This document shows, piece by piece, positions 1-5,470 of a stretch of DNA of 16,160 nt. The notes under the pieces were generated by a model, which saw only the letters and a list, made by a program, of their open reading frames with translations, was not told where the DNA came from and did not search any database. The stretch spans positions 1 to 16,160 of the forward strand of contig CAYOSW010000026.1 in NCBI GenBank assembly GCA_964406775.1, given 5' to 3'. This DNA is from JACPKO01 sp964406775. GTDB taxonomy: Bacteria > Patescibacteriota > Microgenomatia > Daviesbacterales > UBA10151. A program made the translations under genes and the position numbers. Numbering within the stretch: the stretch's first letter is position 1; each line of letters starts with the position of its first letter.

Positions 1-82
1 CTGGAGTGAGACAGTGTTATAAGGACAGTTGGGTTCCAGACCTAGGTGCTCCGCAGATTTAACCGGCTTTTATGCAAAACTA

Positions 83-748
83 ATGAAAGACGTAAGACTT
101 GAGCCGGGGTGGAAAGACGCCTTAGGTCAGGAATTTAATAAGCCTTACTGGAGCGGGCTGACCGCCTTTGTCCGGACCCAATATTCCAAAGGTAAGGTTT
201 ACCCCCCTGCCCCCAATATCTTTCGGGCATTTGATCTTTGTCCTTTTGATAAGGTCAAGGTTGTAATTATCGGTCAGGACCCTTATCACGGTCAAAACCA
301 GGCTAACGGACTGTCATTTGCCGTCAACGACGGCATAGGACTTCCTCCCTCACTTCAAAATATCTTTAAGGAAATCCGCAGTGATTTGGGAATAGAAACT
401 TTACCATCAGGCGACTTGTCCCGCTGGGCAAAACAGGGAGTTTTAATGTTAAACAGCGTGCTGACAGTTGCCGCCGGAAGCCCTGCATCACATAAGGAAA
501 AGGGCTGGGAAATTTTTACCAATGCGGCAATTCAAGCGCTCAATGATAGGCGGGAAAATTTGGTTTACTTACTTTGGGGAAAATATGCGCAAGTTAAAGG
601 AGAAATTATCGACCGGTCGAAAAATTTAGTCCTGACTTCCGCTCATCCTTCCCCCTATTCGGCAACCCTCTTCTTCGGCCACCACCACTTCAGCAAGGCT
701 AATGAATACTTGAAAAAGCATAATATCGATCCGATCGACTGGAAGTAA
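83..748 (+). CDS. ung: Uracil-DNA glycosylase, family 1
   Basis: Removes uracil from DNA as the first step of base-excision repair, in the cytoplasm. From the ATG at 83 the protein has 221 residues, close to the 229 of E. coli Ung. Family-1 motifs appear in order: the water-activating loop GQDPYHG at residues 64-70 with catalytic Asp66, PPSL at about 88-91, the uracil-binding MLNSVLTV strand with Asn124, LLWG at 163-166, and the HPSP minor-groove loop at 188-191 with catalytic His188. The C-terminus PIDW also matches the family. An in-frame TTG at 29, with AAGGA just upstream, would add 18 residues that resemble nothing in the family, so I prefer 83, although no clear ribosome site precedes it. 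It ends immediately before the stop of the convergent comF. Identification is firm; the start is less certain. Confidence 0.95.
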   Translation: MKDVRLEPGWKDALGQEFNKPYWSGLTAFVRTQYSKGKVYPPAPNIFRAFDLCPFDKVKVVIIGQDPYHGQNQANGLSFAVNDGIGLPPSLQNIFKEIRSDLGIETLPSGDLSRWAKQGVLMLNSVLTVAAGSPASHKEKGWEIFTNAAIQALNDRRENLVYLLWGKYAQVKGEIIDRSKNLVLTSAHPSPYSATLFFGHHHFSKANEYLKKHNIDPIDWK

Positions 749-1438
749 TCATCTGGCGATTGTCAGCGCCCAAACCGTTTTTGCGCCTCCCTTCTTCATC
801 TCATAACAGCACTCCTTTAGCGTCGAGCCCGTTGTCCAAACATCATCAATCAGAAGAATATTGGAATTTGGAGGAAAAGTTTTAGCCGATTCAAAAGCAT
901 TTTTAATATTTTTTCTGCGCTCAGGAGCGGAAAGCTTCATTTGAGGAGTCGTATTCCTGATTCTTTTGAGCAAAGTTCCGTAATCAAGTCCCAATTTATC
1001 CGCAAACTGTTTTGCCAGCAATTCCGATTGATTAAAACCCCTCCACCTCTGTCTTGCAGGATAGAGTGGAACGCTGGTCACAATCCAGTTCTTACCGGCA
1101 GTTTTTTTAATCTTATCCAATAGAACCGGCGGATATTTTGCCCAATACTCTACAGTTATCCCGGTTAATTCTCCCGCGACCGAACTTATCCATTTATATT
1201 TCAACTTCTGAATTGCCCGGCGCAAACTGCCGCCATATACCCCTAGGCTCCATAGTCCGTCCAACCCGTATTTTCTTTCACAAACCGGATGCACCTCTCC
1301 TCCCAAATTGGGTCTTTCGCAAAAAGGACAAACCAGATCCGCTTGTCTAATTTCCCCGATGCACTCTCTACAGAAATAAGCTCCGTAACCTCCGCAACCC
1401 AGACATTTTTTGGGGAACAGAAAATCGAAAAGGCTCAT
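749..1438 (-). CDS. comF: ComF family protein (zinc ribbon + phosphoribosyltransferase)
   Basis: Member of the ComF/GntX family, linked to DNA uptake in naturally competent bacteria; the biochemical reaction is unsettled. The 229-residue protein has an N-terminal zinc-ribbon region with CxxC pairs at Cys12/15, Cys23/26 and Cys37/40, plus Cys53. A type I phosphoribosyltransferase domain follows, with the conserved RGFNQSELLA block at about 133-142 and the PRPP-binding loop ILLIDDVWTTGSTL at 194-207. Length is normal for the family. The TGA stop directly abuts the TAA stop of ung, so the two genes converge with no spacer. The ATG follows an extended -10 element by 7 nt, suggesting a nearly leaderless message. 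A DNA-uptake role would suit CPR bacteria, which are thought to scavenge nucleic acids, but that is inference. Confidence 0.9.
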   Translation of the reverse strand: MSLFDFLFPKKCLGCGGYGAYFCRECIGEIRQADLVCPFCERPNLGGEVHPVCERKYGLDGLWSLGVYGGSLRRAIQKLKYKWISSVAGELTGITVEYWAKYPPVLLDKIKKTAGKNWIVTSVPLYPARQRWRGFNQSELLAKQFADKLGLDYGTLLKRIRNTTPQMKLSAPERRKNIKNAFESAKTFPPNSNILLIDDVWTTGSTLKECCYEMKKGGAKTVWALTIAR

Positions 1439-1445
1439 TTAAGTT

Positions 1446-1454
1446 ATTAAACCA
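1446..1454 (-). promoter_or_regulatory. Putative extended -10 promoter of comF
   Basis: On the minus strand TGG-TTTAAT (hexamer 5/6 to TATAAT, with an upstream TG) ends 7 nt before the comF ATG. It lies just past the T-tract of the tmRNA terminator, so comF probably has its own start and a leader of 0-2 nt. No convincing -35 was identified. Confidence 0.5.
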
Positions 1455-1455
1455 C

Positions 1456-1481
1456 AAAAAAAGCTGACCTTTCAGGTCAGC
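1456..1481 (-). terminator. Rho-independent terminator downstream of tmRNA
   Basis: On the minus strand there is a perfect 7-bp stem (GCTGACC / GGTCAGC, loop of 5) followed directly by seven T. It lies about 70 nt past the tmRNA 3' end and before comF, so it most likely ends the tmRNA precursor. Confidence 0.85.
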
Positions 1482-1495
1482 CCTTTACCCTTGTC

Positions 1496-1520
1496 AAAAA
1501 CTTTCCACAGGAAACTTTTT
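1496..1520 (-). terminator. Second terminator-like hairpin after tmRNA
   Basis: An inverted repeat of 11-nt arms (AAAAAGTTTCC and GGAAAGTTTTT on the minus strand) has one central G/G mismatch and a 3-nt loop. The A- and T-ended arms make it look bidirectional. It sits between the tmRNA 3' end and the stronger terminator at 1456-1481, so the two form a tandem arrangement. It could also be a processing structure for the tmRNA precursor. Confidence 0.55.
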
Positions 1521-1551
1521 GCAAGCGATCTCCCGGCTACGCCGGTCCGAT

Positions 1552-1979
1552 TGGTGGAGACGCCGAGATGTGATCTCGGGTCTGAAACAGTAAATGTAAA
1601 AACTTCTACAAGCTTAGCTAGTCTATATTTTGGGTATTTGTTGTAACCAACTAGCTGGAAAACAAATACCTGATTGAGTTATCTTTTTATCTCTTCGGAT
1701 CAACCAACACCGGAGGACAAGCATCCTGACTGTGTATTACCTTAGGCCTCCATCAGGAAGAAAGGATCCTAAAGCAGTCTTAGCTGTAAGCTACCTTAAC
1801 AGTAGCCAGCGGCCCGAAAGGGGTCACACCAAAACCGGCGAATTTCTTCGCGAGCTGGCCAGAAAGACGCGACATAACAGATTGTTTGTCGTTTGTTTTT
1901 GAAACAATATTTTACGGTTAATGTTTCCTTACCGGCTTGCAGTTTTCAAAGTGCTACTCCGTCGAATCAATACGTCCCC
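1552..1979 (-). ncRNA. ssrA: tmRNA (SsrA), one-piece form
   Basis: Rescues stalled ribosomes together with SmpB by acting first as a tRNA and then as an mRNA. The 5' end GGGGACG (1973-1979) pairs with CGTCTCC (1556-1562) to form the acceptor stem, with discriminator A and encoded CCA at 1552-1554. The family signature GATTCGACGG follows the 5' end. The 3' half has GCTAAGCTTGTAGAAG, matching the conserved CTAAGCATGTAG block, and its GCTTGTA pairs with TGCAAGC of the 5' half (helix 2). Before the tag a pseudoknot is visible (CGGT/ACCG with GAAACA/TGTTTC). Near the 3' end there is another, with a perfect 10-bp stem (1633-1642 with 1661-1670) interlocked with a 7-bp stem (1616-1622 with 1650-1656). 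Its length, 428 nt, is somewhat above the common 350-400. The T-loop reads ATCACAT rather than TTCRANN. SmpB is encoded nearby on the same strand. Confidence 0.93.
1780..1896 (-). other. tmRNA tag reading frame (unusually long)
   Basis: After the first pseudoknot the minus strand reads ACA AAC GAC AAA, closely matching the GCA AAC GAC GAA that opens the common ANDE-type tag. The same frame stays open for 38 codons. It reads TNDKQSVM first and ends in TVKVAYS, then TAA at 1780-1782. The context of that TAA (AGC TAA GACTGCTTTAG) resembles the tag stop and helix-5 start of E. coli tmRNA. The exact resume codon (ACA at 1894-1896 or GAC at 1888-1890) cannot be fixed by eye, and the other two frames are also open for over 20 codons. 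The segment can fold as GCCAGC(1805-1810)/GCTGGC(1854-1859) enclosing GCGAA/TTCGC and CCC/GGG hairpins, so part of it may be structural. Confidence 0.55.
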
Positions 1980-1987
1980 AGGAGAGT

Positions 1988-2016
1988 ATGCTACCACATT
2001 TTGAGCCTGAAATCAA
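1988..2016 (-). promoter_or_regulatory. Putative promoter of tmRNA
   Basis: On the minus strand TTGATT (2011-2016), a 17-nt spacer and TAGCAT (1988-1993) preceded by TGG form a sigma-70-like promoter with an extended -10. The mapped tmRNA 5' G at 1979 lies 9 nt downstream of the hexamer, the expected distance for initiation. Confidence 0.6.
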
Positions 2017-2035
2017 AGTCCTGAGGGTGTTTTTG

Positions 2036-2041
2036 TATAAT
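2036..2041 (+). promoter_or_regulatory. Consensus -10 for a leaderless small gene
   Basis: A perfect TATAAT ends 6 nt before the ATG at 2048, so transcription would begin at or within a base or two of the start codon. No good -35 was seen. It is divergent from, and nearly overlaps, the tmRNA promoter. Confidence 0.6.
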
Positions 2042-2047
2042 ACATTT

Positions 2048-2245
2048 ATGGAAAATAGAAAAAATACCGGTATTGAGCCTGGGACGGGTCCTGTAAGTCC
2101 TGTCGGCAGAGCCTACTTTGAGGATGTAACTTTAATAACAGCCTTAAATGGCCAAGTTACAGAAGAACAGAGAGCTCAAGCCTTAAACCGGGCTATGAAT
2201 GCAAGGATTAGAGTTCTGGCACTTATAGCAGAAACCGGAAAATAA
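2048..2245 (+). CDS. Hypothetical 65-residue protein
   Basis: I do not recognise this protein. It has 65 residues, with a Gly/Pro-rich first third (IEPGTGPVSPVG at about 9-20) followed by a likely helical segment rich in Ala, Arg and Leu (about 37-62). There is no signal peptide, membrane helix or cysteine. The frame is also open upstream to a TTG at 1937, but that longer version would run through the tmRNA promoter and into the 5' end of the tmRNA gene, whereas the ATG at 2048 follows a perfect TATAAT by 6 nt, so I start it there. It lies between ssrA and smpB on the opposite strand and converges with smpB. A role in trans-translation would be only a guess. It may be lineage-specific. Confidence 0.6.
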   Translation: MENRKNTGIEPGTGPVSPVGRAYFEDVTLITALNGQVTEEQRAQALNRAMNARIRVLALIAETGK

Positions 2246-2274
2246 CTTTAAGAATTTGTTTCAATATTCAAAGA

Positions 2275-2706
2275 TTACTCTTTAACACCTCTTAGTTCCT
2301 GTTCAATTTTTCTGGTTTGATCCCTTTCTTTGATCGCCCGCCGTTTATCAAATTGTTTTTTTGAAGTTCCGACCCCTAAATCAACTTTGAACATATTCCT
2401 TTTTTCGTAAATGGAGAGCGGAATCAGATGATCCTTGCTTCCGATTAGTTTTCCGATCTGATCCTTATGCAAAAGAAGCTTCCTGTCGCGTTTGGGGTTA
2501 TAATCGTTGATTGCCGAATTCTGGTACGGCGGGATAAAAGCGTTTTTCAGATATATTTCTCCGTTTTGGACTTTGGCATAGCTATCCGACAAATCCCCTC
2601 TTCCCGCTCTTAAGGATTTAACTTCGTGGCCGAATAAAACTATCCCCGCCTCAAATGAGTCTGTTATGGAGTATTCGAACCTGGCTTTTTTATTGCTGAT
2701 TTTCAT
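2275..2706 (-). CDS. smpB: SsrA-binding protein SmpB
   Basis: Binds the tRNA-like part of tmRNA and brings it to stalled ribosomes. The 143-residue protein has the family's oligonucleotide-binding barrel: NKKARFEY near the N-terminus (5-12), then EAGIVLFGHEVKSLRAG, where most family members have T instead of F, the NAFIPPY strand, the RKLLLHK block, and the C-terminal basic segment ending DKRRAIKERD. That tail normally becomes helical in the mRNA channel. The usual (H/Y)DKR is FDKR here, and the tail is slightly short for the family (about 150-160 residues). No Shine-Dalgarno sequence is present; an extended -10 ends 6 nt before the ATG. The tmRNA gene lies about 300 nt downstream on the same strand, so both partners are encoded together but from separate promoters. 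Confidence 0.95.
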   Translation of the reverse strand: MKISNKKARFEYSITDSFEAGIVLFGHEVKSLRAGRGDLSDSYAKVQNGEIYLKNAFIPPYQNSAINDYNPKRDRKLLLHKDQIGKLIGSKDHLIPLSIYEKRNMFKVDLGVGTSKKQFDKRRAIKERDQTRKIEQELRGVKE

Positions 2707-2712
2707 ACTAGT

Positions 2713-2721
2713 ATTATACCA
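2713..2721 (-). promoter_or_regulatory. Extended -10 promoter giving leaderless smpB mRNA
   Basis: TGG-TATAAT on the minus strand is a perfect hexamer with the extended TGn element. It ends 6 nt before the smpB ATG (2704-2706). A weak CTGGCA lies 17 nt upstream. The predicted transcript begins at or next to the AUG. Confidence 0.65.
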
Positions 2722-2744
2722 GCGTAACCAGGCGTTGCCAGAAG

Positions 2745-4601
2745 CTAGCGCAAAGGGGTTTTAAAAATCTGGTTTCCCATTAATAGATAGATCGCTCTCC
2801 CTTCTTCGTCGACAAAAAAATCATCCACTTTTGAGAGATCCTCTTTGACGTATTGAGCCAGATATTCGCCGTTTTTCTTGGTTACCAAAATTCTGCCGTT
2901 TAACTTATCTAGAATAAACACCGAATCCAGTTCTTCGGTAACAAATATCCTGTCTATCTGCGTAAGCGGCTGATCTAAACCCGATAAAGCAAAGAAATCC
3001 GAGTTGCCGGCCGTAAATTTTAGAATGTCGGGCTCAGCCGTTAAAACCCAAACCGAATAATCGATTACGATATCCTTACCGAGCCCTAAATTCGGCTTCC
3101 CTTTTAAATACTCCTGCTTTTGCGAGAATCCGTTTATCGTCGGTGCATATTTCCAGATCATACTTTTCCCCGAATCCAGAACATAAAGGTTATCCGAGAA
3201 TCCAAAAATTCCCCTAATATCGCCCCACCCCTCATCGGGCTTGGATACAACAGAAAGCTTGTCGGTATCCAAATCGATATGGATTAAACCTTTATCCCTG
3301 GAATAAACGAAAACATTACTCCCGTTTATCGAAGCCAGTTGAGCATCCCCTAATTGCTGATTACCTGCAAGAATATCGGGTGTTTTTAAATCAGTTCTGA
3401 TTGATACCAGGGACTTCTCGTTGGTATCCAAAAGCAATAATTTATTGACTGAAAACGACAGCTTTTTTGCCTGGAAGCTTTGTTTAATTAAATCCAAACT
3501 CATAAATAATTCCATATCAAAGTTTTTATATATCTTCAGGATTTCGGCAGTTTTTTCCTCGTATTTATTTTTTGTCGCCTGAACCTGAGGGTTTTTGGGA
3601 TCAAGGCTTTCCAGCTCCTTCAACCTGTCTCCGGCCTTACCGAGCTCATCTTTAGCACTCTTAAGATCAGAATCTTTTAAAGAAGACGCCTGGTTTAAAG
3701 TGCTCTCAATAAGAAAGATTAAGTTCTCTCTCCTCGCATTTCTTGCCGAAAGCTGGGATTGATAATAAAAATATCCGCCCGAGCCCACAGCTAAAATAAA
3801 CAGTAGGACTATAACCGCAATCAGGATTTTTCTGTTTACCAGTCTCAATAAACCGAAGGTCTGACGGGACAATTTTCTGACCAGTAGAAAAAAGGCAGAA
3901 AAGTTGATATTAACTTTTATTTTAGGTCTGGCTTCCGAATTCTGGCGGGGTGCAGATTCCGATTTTCTTTGCGTAAATTCACCGCTTTCCAGCAAGATTA
4001 GCGCCACAGGCTGAATCTGTTTTACCCCTGCCAGATCATCCTGACTTTCTATTTTCTGTTCATCTTTGGCAAATATAACCTCTGCATCATCGATACTCTC
4101 AAGAGGCACATAAAAAACTTCCGATATAACCTCATCGCTCCATTGGCTGGTATCGGGTTTTGAAGCAAGCACCAAAATCCGGTCTCCGGGTTTGATAAAT
4201 CCCGAAACAATTTTTTCCTGCATCCCGGGCTCTATCACGCGCATCCTCCGCCCTTCCCGTAAAATCTCGACGAGATTATTACCCAGCTGAAGTACGTAAA
4301 ATAAATCATCTTTCGCACAAAAAAGGGTAATTTTTAAATTTTCGAGATTACTGAATTCGTTTTTCAGTTTTTCTAAAAGTTCGTGGAGTTTATCGGTCAC
4401 ACGCTCAAGGGGTGCATTGAAATTTTCCTCAAGAGTCAGGATTTTCTGCCTTACTGTAATAAAAATATCATCACCCTCGCCTGAAATGACCAGTCCGAAG
4501 ACCGGCTCGCCCGGACCTGCCTGATGAACGCGCGGGAAGAGAAATGCCTGGCTGGTCGTAAAATCCGTATTAGCGCCAATAAATTTGGCGAGCTTTAACA
4601 T
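2745..4601 (-). CDS. Membrane protein: degenerate PP2C-like domain, one TM helix, outer beta-propeller
   Basis: No named family is recognised, but the architecture is readable in the 618 residues. Residues 1 to about 150 resemble a PPM/PP2C phosphatase fold: the strand pair LKITLFCAKDDLFYVLQLG, then REGRRMRVI, then VSGFIKPGDRILVLAS, which parallels the family's 'G-l-xxGD-ril-l-TDG' ending. The metal-binding acidic motifs are absent (GEGDD and ASK where DGxGG and TDG are expected), so it is probably catalytically dead. One membrane helix follows at about 258-280, then a coiled coil at about 285-360. The C-terminal third has at least five blade-like repeats (such as NLYVLDSGKSMIWKY and SVWVLTAEPDILKF), suggesting an outer beta-propeller. 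It is the last gene of a three-gene operon, with AAAAAGG upstream of the ATG and 11 nt after the previous stop. Confidence 0.75.
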   Translation of the reverse strand: MLKLAKFIGANTDFTTSQAFLFPRVHQAGPGEPVFGLVISGEGDDIFITVRQKILTLEENFNAPLERVTDKLHELLEKLKNEFSNLENLKITLFCAKDDLFYVLQLGNNLVEILREGRRMRVIEPGMQEKIVSGFIKPGDRILVLASKPDTSQWSDEVISEVFYVPLESIDDAEVIFAKDEQKIESQDDLAGVKQIQPVALILLESGEFTQRKSESAPRQNSEARPKIKVNINFSAFFLLVRKLSRQTFGLLRLVNRKILIAVIVLLFILAVGSGGYFYYQSQLSARNARRENLIFLIESTLNQASSLKDSDLKSAKDELGKAGDRLKELESLDPKNPQVQATKNKYEEKTAEILKIYKNFDMELFMSLDLIKQSFQAKKLSFSVNKLLLLDTNEKSLVSIRTDLKTPDILAGNQQLGDAQLASINGSNVFVYSRDKGLIHIDLDTDKLSVVSKPDEGWGDIRGIFGFSDNLYVLDSGKSMIWKYAPTINGFSQKQEYLKGKPNLGLGKDIVIDYSVWVLTAEPDILKFTAGNSDFFALSGLDQPLTQIDRIFVTEELDSVFILDKLNGRILVTKKNGEYLAQYVKEDLSKVDDFFVDEEGRAIYLLMGNQIFKTPLR

Positions 4602-4612
4602 ATAAAGCCTTT

Positions 4613-4849
4613 TTAGAACAATCCGATGAAAAGTACAATAACCCCGAGAGCCAGACCGGCAAAAAGAATCGCCAAGCCTTTAAGAAGCCCTCCCCCCTCG
4701 GTATGGAGAGTGGATGCCATTATGTTAACCTGCCGCAACACCACCAGCGTAAATATAAAGTAGACCACGCCAAATATGATAAACCCACCCTTAAAAACCA
4801 TTTCAATCAGCGATTGAAGCGTCAGTTGATTTGTCGCCGCCGCCTCCAT
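4613..4849 (-). CDS. Small two-helix membrane protein
   Basis: A 78-residue hypothetical protein. Two hydrophobic helices are visible at about 18-40 and 55-78, joined by a short loop with GGG at about 52-54. The N-terminus has no cleavable signal. The function is unknown; it resembles the small membrane proteins common beside secretion-type genes in CPR genomes, but I cannot name a family. The ATG overlaps the TGA of the upstream PH-domain gene (TGATG), and GGAGGA lies 5 nt before the ATG, so the two genes are likely translationally coupled. The following 618-residue protein starts 11 nt after its stop, which suggests that the three products act together at the membrane. Confidence 0.75.
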   Translation of the reverse strand: MEAAATNQLTLQSLIEMVFKGGFIIFGVVYFIFTLVVLRQVNIMASTLHTEGGGLLKGLAILFAGLALGVIVLFIGLF

Positions 4850-5421
4850 CAGTGTCCTCCTCCAAATGATTTTCTGGCTCGCTGTAAATCCTGAACTGCA
4901 TCTGTCACAACATCGGGATTGGGGACTTTTTCAAAAAGTATTCTTTTTGTTTCGGCAGCCGTTTCGATTTCAACATTTCCGTAGTGATAAAGAGAGGCTA
5001 AAACTCCGCTTGCGTGGTAGGCGATGACTTCAATGTCGTTTAAGGAAATCTCGACAACTTCCTTTGATAAAAGTGAATAAAAATTAATGTCCACTATATG
5101 CATATTAGTCACAATATATACGTTATAGTACCAGCTCAGAAATTGCTCAAAAGCATAAGCCGCGATCAGCAGATAATAGACTATCAGCCCCCCTATCAAT
5201 ACGCTTAAAGAAATATTTCCGGTAAAATTTAATCCTAATTGCCCTTCAAACTGCAAGAAAAGAGGCGGCAATATAAGCAAAAAAAGCGAAATTAAAATCC
5301 AGCCGAGGTTAACTATCGGGTGCTGGCGCAGAAAAAGCTCGATTACTTCGTTTTCTTCCTGCTTGTCAAATTTAATTTTTTTGGGGGAAGCCAGAATTGC
5401 CGGAAAAAACTTAAATTGCAT
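4849..5421 (-). CDS. Membrane-anchored bacterial PH domain protein (YdbS/DUF304-like)
   Basis: The 190-residue protein has two membrane helices at about 38-56 and 70-92. A cytosolic bacterial PH-like domain follows at about 97-170, recognisable from YYNVYIVTNMHIVDI, the VVEISLNDIEVI strand, and YGNVEIETA. This pattern matches the YdbS-type domains that follow paired helices. These domains are thought to be scaffolds or lipid-proximal modules rather than enzymes; the partner is unknown. The C-terminal tail is basic and ends in GGGH. It is the first gene of the three-gene operon, with a TGC-TATGAT element ending 11 nt before its ATG and no Shine-Dalgarno sequence. Its stop overlaps the next start by one base. 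Confidence 0.82.
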   Translation of the reverse strand: MQFKFFPAILASPKKIKFDKQEENEVIELFLRQHPIVNLGWILISLFLLILPPLFLQFEGQLGLNFTGNISLSVLIGGLIVYYLLIAAYAFEQFLSWYYNVYIVTNMHIVDINFYSLLSKEVVEISLNDIEVIAYHASGVLASLYHYGNVEIETAAETKRILFEKVPNPDVVTDAVQDLQRARKSFGGGH

Positions 5422-5432
5422 CGGTGGTTAGG

Positions 5433-5441
5433 ATCATAGCA
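5433..5441 (-). promoter_or_regulatory. Putative extended -10 promoter of the PH-domain operon
   Basis: TGC-TATGAT on the minus strand (5/6 to TATAAT, with TGn) ends 11 nt before the ATG at 5421. The predicted leader is only 3-5 nt. No clear -35 is present. Confidence 0.5.
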
Positions 5442-5470
5442 TAAGAAAAAGGCATTTTAAAATTTCCGGG

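Noticed and set aside
1..53. Possible 3' end of a tRNA (T-arm-like TTGGG-TTCCAGA-CCTAG followed by GTGCTCCG).
   Set aside because: The loop lacks the purine at position 57, two stem pairs are wobbles, no CCA follows, and the rest of the molecule would lie outside the window.
29..82. N-terminal extension of ung from a TTG with AAGGA upstream.
   Set aside because: The 18 extra residues do not resemble the family, and the ATG at 83 gives a normal-length protein. The TTG cannot be excluded fully.
1937..2047. Extension of the 65-residue ORF back to a TTG at 1937.
   Set aside because: It would translate the 5' end of the tmRNA gene (antisense) and its promoter, and a perfect TATAAT precedes the ATG at 2048.
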